The notes below the pieces were generated by a model, which was not told where the DNA came from, ran no database searches, and worked only from the letters and a program-made list of their open reading frames with translations. Source: Acidobacteriaceae bacterium (GTDB taxonomy: Bacteria; Acidobacteriota; Terriglobia; Terriglobales; Acidobacteriaceae). Taken from it: DNA of 32,063 nt. Shown here piece by piece: positions 24,345 to 31,662 of this stretch. Both the position numbers and the translations under genes were made by a program. The stretch is taken from positions 1-32,063 of the forward strand of contig PLZC01000062.1 of the NCBI GenBank assembly GCA_003151985.1. Reading direction: 5' to 3'. Each line of letters begins with the position of its first letter. The stretch's first letter is position 1.

Positions 24345-25040
24345 ATGACCAAGGAGCCAGACACTGTGCAAAATACCTTGATTCCCCAGAAGCCCATCCG
24401 GGCCGGCGCCGAAGCTTTTTCAAAGCAGGTACATGGCCTGCTCGACGGCCAGCCCAAGGACGAAGCGACTGTGACCAGGGCCTTGGCAGGCTTGGACGAC
24501 CTGTTCGAATTGATTGCCGCCGGGCTCTACAACATGGCTTCCATGCTGGTAGGTGAAGGCGAAGACGGCGTGCGGCTGGTGGAGACGGCGATCGCTACAG
24601 CCGAGGTTTCGGCCTGCCACGATCCTGCCGCGGCGCGCAAAAGCAGCCGCCAGGCACTCTGTACGGCAGCCCTCAAAATTATCGAACAGCGCAATCCCGG
24701 CAGCCTTGCCGCGCCCCAAGGGCTGGCCCATGCAACCACCTGCATCGAGGACGACGATCTCTCCTCGGCGGGCGTATCCAGCGAAGAACTGGAAAGCATG
24801 ATCGCCGGACCCGAGCGGGACCGCGTGCGCAGTTGGCTGGCCGGTTTGCCGCTTGCCCTGCGGGTCGTCTTCGTGTTGCGCGCCGTGGCCGGATTCACGG
24901 CGGCCGACACTGCCGCGCTGCTGGTCGCACACGGCGGGCCTGCTGCAGACGGATGGACCCCCGAAGCGGTGCGCGAGATCTTCCGCCAAGGCCTCTGCTC
25001 GCTCGCCTCGCAACTGATTCACGCGACAGCCGCGCGGTAG
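24345..25040 (+). CDS. Sigma-70/ECF-like protein, function not established
   Basis: A 231-residue cytoplasmic protein with two helical regions separated by an acidic linker. The first (LDDLFELIAAGLYNMASMLVGEGEDGVRLVETA, about 50-82) matches the layout of sigma region 2 of ECF factors. The last 75 residues (LAGLPLALRVVFVLRAVAGFTAADTAALL, then VREIFRQGLCSLASQL) match region 4, where the helix-turn-helix binds the -35 element. Region 2 lacks the acidic and basic residues normally used in promoter opening, so it may be a diverged or non-canonical factor. The ATG at 24345 has AGGAG eight bases upstream. No anti-sigma gene is adjacent; a GH2 gene lies divergent and a TolC/EmrA pair follows. The family call is moderately sure, activity uncertain. 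Confidence 0.55.
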   Translation: MTKEPDTVQNTLIPQKPIRAGAEAFSKQVHGLLDGQPKDEATVTRALAGLDDLFELIAAGLYNMASMLVGEGEDGVRLVETAIATAEVSACHDPAAARKSSRQALCTAALKIIEQRNPGSLAAPQGLAHATTCIEDDDLSSAGVSSEELESMIAGPERDRVRSWLAGLPLALRVVFVLRAVAGFTAADTAALLVAHGGPAADGWTPEAVREIFRQGLCSLASQLIHATAAR

Positions 25041-25041
25041 C

Positions 25042-25079
25042 GGGAACAAGGGAACAAGGAACAAGGGAACAGGGAACAG
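25042..25079. repeat. Short imperfect tandem repeat GGGAACAAG, right flank of the sigma-like gene
   Basis: GGGAACAAG, GGAACAAG and GGGAACAG units follow each other directly after the stop codon. The tract is inverted relative to the one at 24277-24296. Confidence 0.5.
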
Positions 25080-25085
25080 TCAGCG

Positions 25086-25130
25086 CTGGGTGCCCCATCC
25101 TATCCGCGTCTTTTGCGGATAGGGTGGGAA
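25086..25130. repeat. Family C intergenic hairpin, copy 2
   Basis: CTGGGTGCCCCATCC is followed by the stem TATCCGC-GTCTTTT-GCGGATA and GGGTGGGA. The flanks match the copies at 9269 and 30568, while the stem differs in compensated positions. Confidence 0.65.
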
Positions 25131-25296
25131 GCCACGAACCCCAATCACGCCGCTCCCAACAACCCCGATACCTCGACTGTCACGAAACAATCCCAACTTG
25201 TGCGTCGAACCACAGCGGGTCCGCGCTTTTGTTGGATACACTACATTGCAGAACCTTGCCGTCCTTTGCATGCATCTATTAGAGGCAATAACTTTT

Positions 25297-26748
25297 ATGC
25301 GAAAGCTCTTCATTTTGGGTCGAAAATACTTGATGCTCTCAGAATTCCAACGGGAACGTGTGGCTCATCCCGGCTTGTCAGTCCTGCTGCTGGCCCTGGC
25401 GATCCTTGCCTCGGCGTTGCTCCCGGGCAAGGCAATCGCGCAATCCGCGTCTTCCTTCCAGGGCAGCGTAGCCGTGGGCGAAGTCTCGGCGCAGCCCATC
25501 GATTTGTCCTTGGATGAAGCCATCCAGCGGGGAATCAAGAACAACCTGGGCGCCATCCTCAGCGGCACGCAGACGGATGCCTCGCGCGGGCAGCGGCTCA
25601 GCCAACTTCAATCGCTTCTGCCGTCGGTGGACTTCAACGCCAAGGAAAGCCTGATGCAGACGGATTTGGCCGCACAGGGCCTCCGCATTCCCGGCTTTCC
25701 CACCATCATCGGGCCTTTCGGATTTACCGACCTGCGGGTCTCGCTCAACTGGTCGCTGGTCAACATCTCTTCGCTGCGCAACTACCTGGCCGCCCGCCAC
25801 AACTTTGCCGCCGCGCAGCTCTCCGCCGAAGACGCGCGCGAACTCATAGTGCTCACGGTCGGCAACGCCTACCTGCTAGTGCTGGCCGATGAATCCCGCA
25901 TTGACAGCGTTGAAGCCCAGGTGGCCACAGCCAAAGTTTCACTGAACCAGGCAGTAGCCAGCCACCAGGCAGGAACAGCACCCTTGCTCGACGAACTGCG
26001 CGCCCGTGTGGACTTCCAATCCCTGGAACAGCAGTTGATCGTCTCCCGCAACGCTCTGGAAAAGGACAAGCTGGCGCTGGCCAGAACCATCGGCCTGCCC
26101 CTGGCGCAGAAATTCACCCTCGCGGACAAGGTGCCCTACGCCGCCTTTGACCAGTTGGACATAGAGGCCGCCGTTCGCCAGGCCCAGTTGGGCCGCAGAG
26201 ATCTCGCCGCCATGGCAGAACAGAACAAGGCGTCGGAAGAGCAGCGCAAGGCTGCAACAGCCGACCGGTTTCCCACCATGAAGATCGACGCCGACTACGG
26301 CGATATCGGCGTAAATGTGCGCCACTCGCACGGCACCGTGGATATAACCGGTACGTTGAGCGTTCCGCTTTTCAAGGAGTACGCGTTTCGCGGCGAGGCC
26401 CAGGTGGCCCAGTCGCAACTGGACGTGCTGCGGGCGCAATTGAGCGACATGAATGCCCAGGTCGACGCCGATGTGCGCGACGCACTGCTTGACATTGCTT
26501 CCGCGCAGCAACAGGTCGAGGTGGCCCGCTCCAGCGTTGAACTGGCCACGGAGGCCCTGAGTGAATCTCAGCAGCGTTACGCCAATGGCGTCAGCGACAA
26601 TCTTGCCGTCAGCCAGGCCGAGCAATCTGTCGCCCAGGCCAACGATCAATATGTCACCAGCCTCTACCGGCACAACGTGGCCAAGCTAAGCCTGGCCCGT
26701 GCCCTGGGAGCCGGAGAAAACTACAAGAGATATTTGGGAGGAAAGTAG
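25297..26748 (+). CDS. TolC-family outer-membrane efflux protein
   Basis: A 483-residue protein with an N-terminal export signal (hydrophobic SVLLLALAILASALLPGKAIAQS) and two outer-membrane efflux (OEP) repeats. The first repeat opens PIDLSLDEAIQRGIKNNLGAIL and the second continues with helical, Ala/Gln/Glu-rich stretches (LRAQLSDMNAQVDADVRDALLDIASAQQQVEVARSSVELA), the periplasmic alpha-barrel of TolC. Near the end ESQQRYANGVSDNLAVSQAEQSVAQANDQYVTSLY is a well-kept TolC pattern. It would trimerise as the exit duct of a tripartite pump. The start at 25297 has GAGG eleven bases upstream; 25333 is an alternative. It is followed after two bases by the EmrA-like adaptor gene, forming an operon. 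Confidence 0.87.
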   Translation: MRKLFILGRKYLMLSEFQRERVAHPGLSVLLLALAILASALLPGKAIAQSASSFQGSVAVGEVSAQPIDLSLDEAIQRGIKNNLGAILSGTQTDASRGQRLSQLQSLLPSVDFNAKESLMQTDLAAQGLRIPGFPTIIGPFGFTDLRVSLNWSLVNISSLRNYLAARHNFAAAQLSAEDARELIVLTVGNAYLLVLADESRIDSVEAQVATAKVSLNQAVASHQAGTAPLLDELRARVDFQSLEQQLIVSRNALEKDKLALARTIGLPLAQKFTLADKVPYAAFDQLDIEAAVRQAQLGRRDLAAMAEQNKASEEQRKAATADRFPTMKIDADYGDIGVNVRHSHGTVDITGTLSVPLFKEYAFRGEAQVAQSQLDVLRAQLSDMNAQVDADVRDALLDIASAQQQVEVARSSVELATEALSESQQRYANGVSDNLAVSQAEQSVAQANDQYVTSLYRHNVAKLSLARALGAGENYKRYLGGK

Positions 26749-26750
26749 AC

Positions 26751-27977
26751 GTGGCGGAATCAACACCAACCCAAACCGAGCTCGACGAGTCAACAGAGGT
26801 GGTGCAGCCGCAATCCCGGCGCAAAGGCATTCTAATTGTCGTGGTTGTCATTGTCGTGCTGGTCGCGTTAGGACTCTGGTGGCGCTCCACCTTTACCGAG
26901 GACACAGACGACGCCCAGATTAACGGCCACCTCATCCAGGTCAGCTCGCGCATCGGCGGCCAGGTTGCCCGCGTTGCGGTCGATGAGAACCAGGTCGTCC
27001 AAAAAGGCGACGTGATCGCCGAGCTTGACCCCAGGGACTACCAGGTTGCGGTAGACAATGCCAAGGCCGCTCTGGCCAGTGCGGAGGCCAACGCCGCCGC
27101 CGCCAACGTCAACGTGCCCATCATCGCCGCCAACACCGGCAGCAACCTCAGCGCGGCCGGAGCCGACGTAAGCGGCTCCCACGCCGGCGTCGAGCAGGCT
27201 CAGCAACAACTGGAAGCAGCGCACGCCCGCGTCGCGCAGGCCCAGGCCACCTTCACCAAGGCGTTGGCCGACCTCGATCGCTACAAGCCCCTGGTCGAAA
27301 AGGACGTCATCAGCAAGCAGCAGTATGACGCCGCCGTCGCCGCCGCCGATGCCGGCCGTGCCGCCGTCGCCGATGCACGCGCCACCGAGCAGGCCGCTTC
27401 CGGCGGTATAAGGGTAGCCCGCGAGCGCGAGGCTTCCGCCCAGGCATCGCTGAAATACGCCCAGACCGGCCCGCAACAGGTGGCCGCCCAAAACGCCCGC
27501 GCCAAGCAGGCATTGGCGCAAGCGGCCCAGGCCCAGGCCCAGCTTGACCAGGCCCAACTCAATCTGAGCTACTCTAAAATCGTGGCGCCCGTGGCGGGCA
27601 TCATCACCCGCAAAAGCGTCGAGATCAACCAGAACGTCGCCGCGGGCCAGAACCTTCTCACGCTGGTTTCACTTGAAGGCCTGTGGGTCACCGCCAACTT
27701 CAAGGAAACCCAATTACGCCACATGTTCAAGGGTCAGGCAGTCGAAATCGAGGTTGACGCCACCGGCAAAACCTACCACGGCAAAGTAACCGAAATCGGC
27801 GGCGCCACCGGCTCGGTGTTGTCTCTCTTCCCGCCGGAAAACGCGACCGGTAACTACGTCAAAGTAGTCCAGCGTGTCCCGGTGCGCATCGATTTTGACA
27901 ATTTGCAGAACGAAGACCCAAACCACCTGTTGCGGCCCGGTCTCTCCGTCGAGCCTAAAGTGCGGGTCAAGGGATGA
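26751..27977 (+). CDS. HlyD/EmrA-family membrane-fusion (periplasmic adaptor) protein
   Basis: A 408-residue protein with a short cytoplasmic start, one membrane helix (about 27-45, GILIVVVVIVVLVALGLWW) and a periplasmic part. The motif TDDAQINGHLIQVSSRIGGQVARVAVDENQVVQKGDVIAELDPRDYQ is the lipoyl-like domain of EmrA-type adaptors. A long alanine-rich helical hairpin follows (about 95-265), and then APVAGIITRKSVEINQNVAAGQNLLTLV and a beta-barrel. It should join a TolC channel to an inner-membrane drug exporter of the MFS (EmrB) or ABC type. The GTG start has GGAGG nine bases upstream and lies two bases after the TolC stop. No exporter gene follows; a MITE-like element and a DtxR-type gene do. 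Confidence 0.88.
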   Translation: MAESTPTQTELDESTEVVQPQSRRKGILIVVVVIVVLVALGLWWRSTFTEDTDDAQINGHLIQVSSRIGGQVARVAVDENQVVQKGDVIAELDPRDYQVAVDNAKAALASAEANAAAANVNVPIIAANTGSNLSAAGADVSGSHAGVEQAQQQLEAAHARVAQAQATFTKALADLDRYKPLVEKDVISKQQYDAAVAAADAGRAAVADARATEQAASGGIRVAREREASAQASLKYAQTGPQQVAAQNARAKQALAQAAQAQAQLDQAQLNLSYSKIVAPVAGIITRKSVEINQNVAAGQNLLTLVSLEGLWVTANFKETQLRHMFKGQAVEIEVDATGKTYHGKVTEIGGATGSVLSLFPPENATGNYVKVVQRVPVRIDFDNLQNEDPNHLLRPGLSVEPKVRVKG

Positions 27978-28287
27978 AATAGCCACACCGACGAGTGGCT
28001 TCACGCTGCGGAAAAACTCCACCTCTGGGGGCTTTGTAACAGGGCACGACTTCTAGCCTGTCCTGAGCGCAGCCGAAGGATGCCGATAAAGCCAATAAAA
28101 TCAATGGGCTTTAGCCCCTGCGGGATGCCACTTGGAACCAATCCCTCTGAATTCAAGCCTTTTTCCGCAGCCTGTTTAAGCCCGGGCTTTGGCCGGAAGT
28201 GCCTTCTTCCGCAGCCTGTAAATGTAAAGCCGAACTTCCCCTGGCTGCGGAAACCCCTCGACCGATTAGACTGAATCCTGTGCCCCG
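27978..28287. other. Intergenic region after the efflux pair
   Basis: No gene is visible. It holds the third type B element (28005-28180) and, just after it, a further inverted pair CTTCCGCAGCCTGT (28206-28219) and GGCTGCGGAAA (28243-28253), which look like leftover ends of another copy. The inner-membrane pump expected after an EmrA-type gene is missing. Confidence 0.6.
28005..28180. repeat. MITE-like element, type B, copy 3, with a nested repeat
   Basis: The left end is GCTGCGGAAAAAC (28005-28017) and the right end CTTTTTCCGCAGCCTGTTTAAG (28159-28180), inverted to each other. The core palindrome is broken: after GGCACGACTT (28043-28052) come 28 bases (28053-28080) including TCCTGAGCGCAGCCGAAGGA, and then TGCCGATAAAGCC resumes. 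The foreign piece belongs to the family seen at 3533-3566. Confidence 0.65.
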
Positions 28288-28959
28288 ATGAAAGACGCCA
28301 TCTACGTATCCAAAGAAAACTATTTGAAGGCCATTCTCGAGGCTGAGGCGGAAGGGAATCAGGTCATTCCCGCCACCCTTGCCCATTGGCTCGAGGTCTC
28401 CGCGCCGGCGGTCACCATGGCCCTCAAGCGCCTCAAGCGGGATGGGTACGTCGAAGTGCGCACGGACGGCATTGTGCGCCTCACCCCGGCCGGCCGCGAG
28501 ACCGCCTACCGCACCGCCCTCCGCCACCACCTCATCGAACGAATGTTGAGCGAGATCTTCGGCATGGAGTGGTACGAAATCCACGAAGAGGCCGAGCGCC
28601 TCGAGCACGCCGTCTCCCCAGCCTTCGAAACCAAGCTCAAGGACAAACTGGGTGCCGGCGGGGCCTGTCCGCACGGCAATTTTGTGCTGCCCGAGAGCCC
28701 GGCTGAGCGCAAAAGCCGTGGCGAAATTCCGCTCTCTGAGGCCAAGGCAGGAGAACGCTACACCGTCGTCAGCCTCCACGAACGCGACCCCAAGCTGCTG
28801 CTTTTTCTGCACGGCGCAGGCATCGGGCCCAACGAAACCCTCCGCGTCGTCAGCCAGAACTACGACCAGACCGTTTCGATTGAGCTACCTGCGGGCGCCT
28901 CCATCCTCGGCCGCCCCGCCGCCGAGGCCATCTGGTTGCGCTCCCAAAGCGCACGATAA
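28288..28959 (+). CDS. DtxR/MntR-family metal-dependent transcriptional regulator
   Basis: A 223-residue repressor. Residues 1-70 form the winged helix (VSKENYLKAILEAEAEGNQV, VSAPAVTMALKRLKRDGYVEV), the next 70 the dimerisation and metal domain (LRHHLIERMLSEIFGMEWYEIHEEAERLEHAVS), and GACPHGNFVLP leads to a C-terminal FeoA/SH3-like domain (about 145-218). The family binds Mn(II) or Fe(II) and represses metal-uptake genes. The second-half ligands (His, Glu, Glu, His in RHH and ERLEH) are visible, but the two N-terminal MntR ligands (Asp8, Glu11 in Bacillus MntR) are replaced by Asn11 and Lys14. It lies 69 bases before mntH on the same strand, so it very probably controls that gene. Confidence 0.88.
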   Translation: MKDAIYVSKENYLKAILEAEAEGNQVIPATLAHWLEVSAPAVTMALKRLKRDGYVEVRTDGIVRLTPAGRETAYRTALRHHLIERMLSEIFGMEWYEIHEEAERLEHAVSPAFETKLKDKLGAGGACPHGNFVLPESPAERKSRGEIPLSEAKAGERYTVVSLHERDPKLLLFLHGAGIGPNETLRVVSQNYDQTVSIELPAGASILGRPAAEAIWLRSQSAR

Positions 28960-28968
28960 ATAAACTTG

Positions 28969-28986
28969 TTAACCATAATTAACCAT
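28969..28986 (+). promoter_or_regulatory. TTAACCAT direct repeat, candidate DtxR-type operator before mntH
   Basis: TTAACCAT occurs at 28969-28976 and 28979-28986, ten bases apart, in the 69-base gap between the regulator gene and mntH. The position and spacing fit a control site for the adjacent regulator. The gap is AT-rich unlike its surroundings. The assignment is inferred. Confidence 0.35.
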
Positions 28987-29028
28987 GTGTGGCATACTGG
29001 TCTTGCGTACTTGCGACGACCTTCTCCT

Positions 29029-30351
29029 ATGGCTACCGGAATCGAAACAAACTTGGCGCTCATCGAGCCTTCTCTGCCGGAGGTGCATTCCAGCGTTCAT
29101 GTTTCCCGGTCGCCCAATTTCTGGCGGCGGCTGGCGGGCTTCATCGGTCCCGGCTTCCTTATCTCGGTCGGCTACATGGATCCCGGCAACTGGGCCACTG
29201 ACATCGCCGGCGGCTCGCGGTACGGCTACACGCTGCTGTTCGTCATCATGGCCTCCAACCTCATGGCGATTCTGCTGCAAAGCCTGAGCCTCAGGCTTGG
29301 CGTGGCTACAGAGCGGGATCTGGCGCAACTCTGTCACGAGCGATACGGCCCCAAGGTCAGCTTTGTCCTGTGGATCTTCGCAGAGGTGGCCATTGCCGCC
29401 TGCGACCTGGCCGAAGTCATCGGTTCGGCCATCGCCCTCCAGCTTCTCTTCCACATCCCGCTTTTTTACGGCGTCCTGATCACCGGCCTCGATGTGCTGC
29501 TCATCCTGCTGTTGCAGCGCTGGGGCTTCCGCTACGTTGAGGCGTTGGTGATTGCGCTCATCGGCGCCATCGTGGCCCTTTTTGGCATTCAGATGTTCCT
29601 CTCCAAGCCCGAGTTCTGGCCCGCGTTCAAGCATCTCATCGTACCCTCGCCGCAGATCTTCACCAACCCCGGCATGATGTTCATCGCCATCGGAATGCTG
29701 GGCGCCACCGTCATGCCGCACAACCTTTACCTGCACTCTTCCATCGTGCAGAGCCGTCGCTACAAGCGCACGCCCGAGGGCAAGCGCGAAGCCATCTTCA
29801 TGGCCAGCCTGGATTCTCACCTGGCCCTGACCCTCGCCCTCTTCGTGAACGCGGCCATTCTCATCGTTGCCGCGGCGGTGTTTCATCGCAGCGGCCATTT
29901 CGAAGTCGCGGCGATTCAGGATGCCTACAAGCTGCTCAGCCCTCTGGTGGGCGCGGCCGGAGCCAGCACCCTGTTTGCCATCGCCCTGCTGGCCTCCGGA
30001 CAGAACTCTTCCATCACCGGCACCCTGGCCGGCCAGGTAGTCATGGAAGGATTCGTCCACCTCAAGGTCTCCGCCTGGCTGCGGCGCCTCATCACCCGCA
30101 CCATCGCCATCATCCCCACCATCATCGTGGTCGCCATCACCGGCGAGCGAGGCACCGAAAAGCTGTTGCTGCTGAGCCAGGTGATCCTCTCCTTGCAATT
30201 GAGTTTCGCCGTCATTCCACTGGTTCTGTTCACCAGCAGCCGCAAAACCATGGGCGAATTCGTGAACCCCCGCTGGTTGAAAGTGGCGGCTTGGTCCGTA
30301 GCCATCCTTATCGCGGTGCTGAACGGTTGGTTTTTGGTGCTGATGGTATAG
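29029..30351 (+). CDS. mntH: MntH, Nramp-family divalent metal transporter
   Basis: A 440-residue inner-membrane protein with about eleven membrane helices. The metal-site motif of helix 1, GYMDPGNWATD (Asp and Asn ligands), and that of helix 6, MPHNLYLHSS, are both intact, as is the transport signature with GQNSSITGTLAGQVVMEGF (about 325-343). It imports Mn(II), and possibly Fe(II), by proton symport. The ATG at 29029 is preferred to a longer frame start at 28966 since the extra residues are not membrane-like and cover the operator-like repeat. The DtxR/MntR-type gene upstream on the same strand gives the usual regulator/transporter pair. Confidence 0.95.
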   Translation: MATGIETNLALIEPSLPEVHSSVHVSRSPNFWRRLAGFIGPGFLISVGYMDPGNWATDIAGGSRYGYTLLFVIMASNLMAILLQSLSLRLGVATERDLAQLCHERYGPKVSFVLWIFAEVAIAACDLAEVIGSAIALQLLFHIPLFYGVLITGLDVLLILLLQRWGFRYVEALVIALIGAIVALFGIQMFLSKPEFWPAFKHLIVPSPQIFTNPGMMFIAIGMLGATVMPHNLYLHSSIVQSRRYKRTPEGKREAIFMASLDSHLALTLALFVNAAILIVAAAVFHRSGHFEVAAIQDAYKLLSPLVGAAGASTLFAIALLASGQNSSITGTLAGQVVMEGFVHLKVSAWLRRLITRTIAIIPTIIVVAITGERGTEKLLLLSQVILSLQLSFAVIPLVLFTSSRKTMGEFVNPRWLKVAAWSVAILIAVLNGWFLVLMV

Positions 30352-30567
30352 CGCGGAGTCCATTAGGCTGCGGCCGAAGCGTGCCGCCAATCAACGAATC
30401 GGATATTTATAGGCAAAATAGTCCACCCGTAACCCCATTATAATCAATGCGACTATAGCGTAAGTCACAGATTATAGGTAACTTATAGGTTCGCGCTTTT
30501 CTCGCCGATTTTGACCAAAAACGCGCCGTTTTTCGCAATTTCTCCTTCATTCAGGCCACTTTCCGCA

Positions 30568-30617
30568 GGGTGCCCCATCCTTGCGTTTTTTCTACGCAAG
30601 GGTGGGTGGCCTACAAA
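30568..30617. repeat. Family C intergenic hairpin, copy 3
   Basis: AGGGTGCCCCATCC is followed by the stem TTGCG-TTTTTTCTA-CGCAA and GGGTGGGTGG. The flanks match the copies at 9269 and 25086. Confidence 0.65.
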
Positions 30618-30760
30618 CCCCGGGTGCCGGGTGCCTGGGAACCAACAAACCCCGGGTGCCCCAGGTCTCGATTCTGAGACCTGGAACCAACAAACCTTGA
30701 CTTGAAATTTTGCAGAAAATTAGGCTCATCCGGCGCACACTATTCTTAGGAGACTCCACA

Positions 30761-30856
30761 ATGGTCAAAACACGCCGCGAAACTCACTTTTCCGGGCGGA
30801 CCCCCACCCCCCCCCCACCTTTTTTTGCTACTTTTGCGGCCTGCATGTCGAATTAA
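30761..30856 (+). CDS. Possible 31-residue ORF, unproven
   Basis: An ATG at 30761 is preceded by AGGAG with eight bases between, and the frame runs to TAA at 30854-30856. The product would begin MVKTRRETHFSG, continue through a proline stretch coded by a run of C, and end ATFAACMSN. The homopolymer (30800-30826) makes the frame vulnerable to slippage and sequencing error. It could be a truncated start of a lost gene. I do not recognise it. Confidence 0.2.
   Translation: MVKTRRETHFSGRTPTPPPPFFATFAACMSN
30800..30826. repeat. Homopolymer tract: C-rich run followed by seven T
   Basis: ACCCCCA, ten C, ACC and then seven T form a low-complexity tract inside the possible small ORF. Such tracts are prone to slippage and to assembly error. 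Confidence 0.5.
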
Positions 30857-31134
30857 CTATCACGGAATGAATAAGTTGCAATTTTTACATATTAACCAAT
30901 CGGTAATCAATACCGCCAGATTTTGGCCTCTTTTGAGCCCAAAAGTACGCTTTTTTGCATGAATTATTGAAGATTTCACGCCCCGGATGCCTTCTCAAGC
31001 GAAGGGAACGAACTGCTGAGGGAACACGCAGGCAGGGAAGTGCTTTTAACACCTGTCGAACCATTACAAACGTGTTAATATCGAACGTCACGGAACGCGT
31101 CGGCCGCAGCAAGCCTCCCTCCGGACTCACTCGA

Positions 31135-31662
31135 ATGAATCTTTACCTCATGCGCCACGCCAATGCCGGATTGCCCAGGGGAAATCCGACTCTCGACGCC
31201 AAGCGTGCGCTCATCAAAGAAGGCAAAGACCAATGCATGCTGATGGCGCGCCTGTTGAGTGCGCTCAAGGTGCAGGTGGACGTAATCGTCTCCAGCCCCC
31301 TCAAGCGCGCCCTGCAGACCGCCCAGTTTGTGGGCACCGAACTGGGCTACGACGCCAAGGTGGAGATCAGCCCGGCCCTCGCGCCCGACGCGGATTTCGC
31401 CGACTTCCAGCACATGCTGTCCTCTTACGCCGATTTCGAGGGAGTGCTGGCCGTCGGCCACAATCCCAACCTCTTCCAGTTTCTCGGCCGGGTGATTACC
31501 GGCAACGGCGGCGCCGGGGTTCGCATGCGGAAGGGCTGCGTGGCCCGCGTCGATATGACCAAGCATCCACCGCTTTTGCAATGGCTTATCGATCCGCGCA
31601 TGGCCCGGTCAATCTATGCCAGCGTGGCAAAAAGCTCGCGCCCAAAGACCTCGCGGAAGTAA
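31135..31662 (+). CDS. sixA: SixA-type phosphohistidine phosphatase
   Basis: A 175-residue member of the histidine phosphatase superfamily. The catalytic RH motif is at the very start (MNLYLMRHANAG; His8 becomes phosphorylated), followed by SSPLKRALQTAQFV and the second histidine in VGHNPNLFQF. The short form matches SixA, which removes phosphate from phosphohistidine proteins such as HPt domains or the phosphotransferase NPr. The ATG at 31135 places the catalytic motif at the N-terminus; the frame extends further upstream without similarity. Its 3' end overlaps that of the Ppx/GppA-type gene on the other strand by 49 bases. The substrate protein is unknown. Confidence 0.88.
   Translation: MNLYLMRHANAGLPRGNPTLDAKRALIKEGKDQCMLMARLLSALKVQVDVIVSSPLKRALQTAQFVGTELGYDAKVEISPALAPDADFADFQHMLSSYADFEGVLAVGHNPNLFQFLGRVITGNGGAGVRMRKGCVARVDMTKHPPLLQWLIDPRMARSIYASVAKSSRPKTSRK

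Larger units (their letters stand above)
30352..31134. other. Long AT-variable intergenic region with repeats
   Basis: This is the longest gene-poor stretch. It contains TTATAGGT twice (30472-30479, 30483-30490), a family C hairpin (30568-30617), a perfect stem CCAGGTCTC-GATTCT-GAGACCTGG (30661-30684), the direct repeat GGAACCAACAAACC or a close form at 30637-30652 and 30683-30696, and a C-then-T homopolymer tract (30800-30826). A possible 31-codon ORF at 30761 is listed separately. Base composition is lower in GC than the neighbouring genes. Confidence 0.6.

Noticed and set aside
28969-30390. 473-codon ORF on the minus strand opposite mntH
   Set aside because: Its sequence is low-complexity (Asp, Gly, Gln, His rich) as expected from the antisense of a high-GC membrane protein gene. 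The plus-strand Nramp motifs are intact.
30661-30684. Perfect 9-bp stem as a terminator of mntH
   Set aside because: It lies over 300 bases after the mntH stop, lacks a U-tract, and is bordered by direct repeats, which fits a dispersed repeat better.
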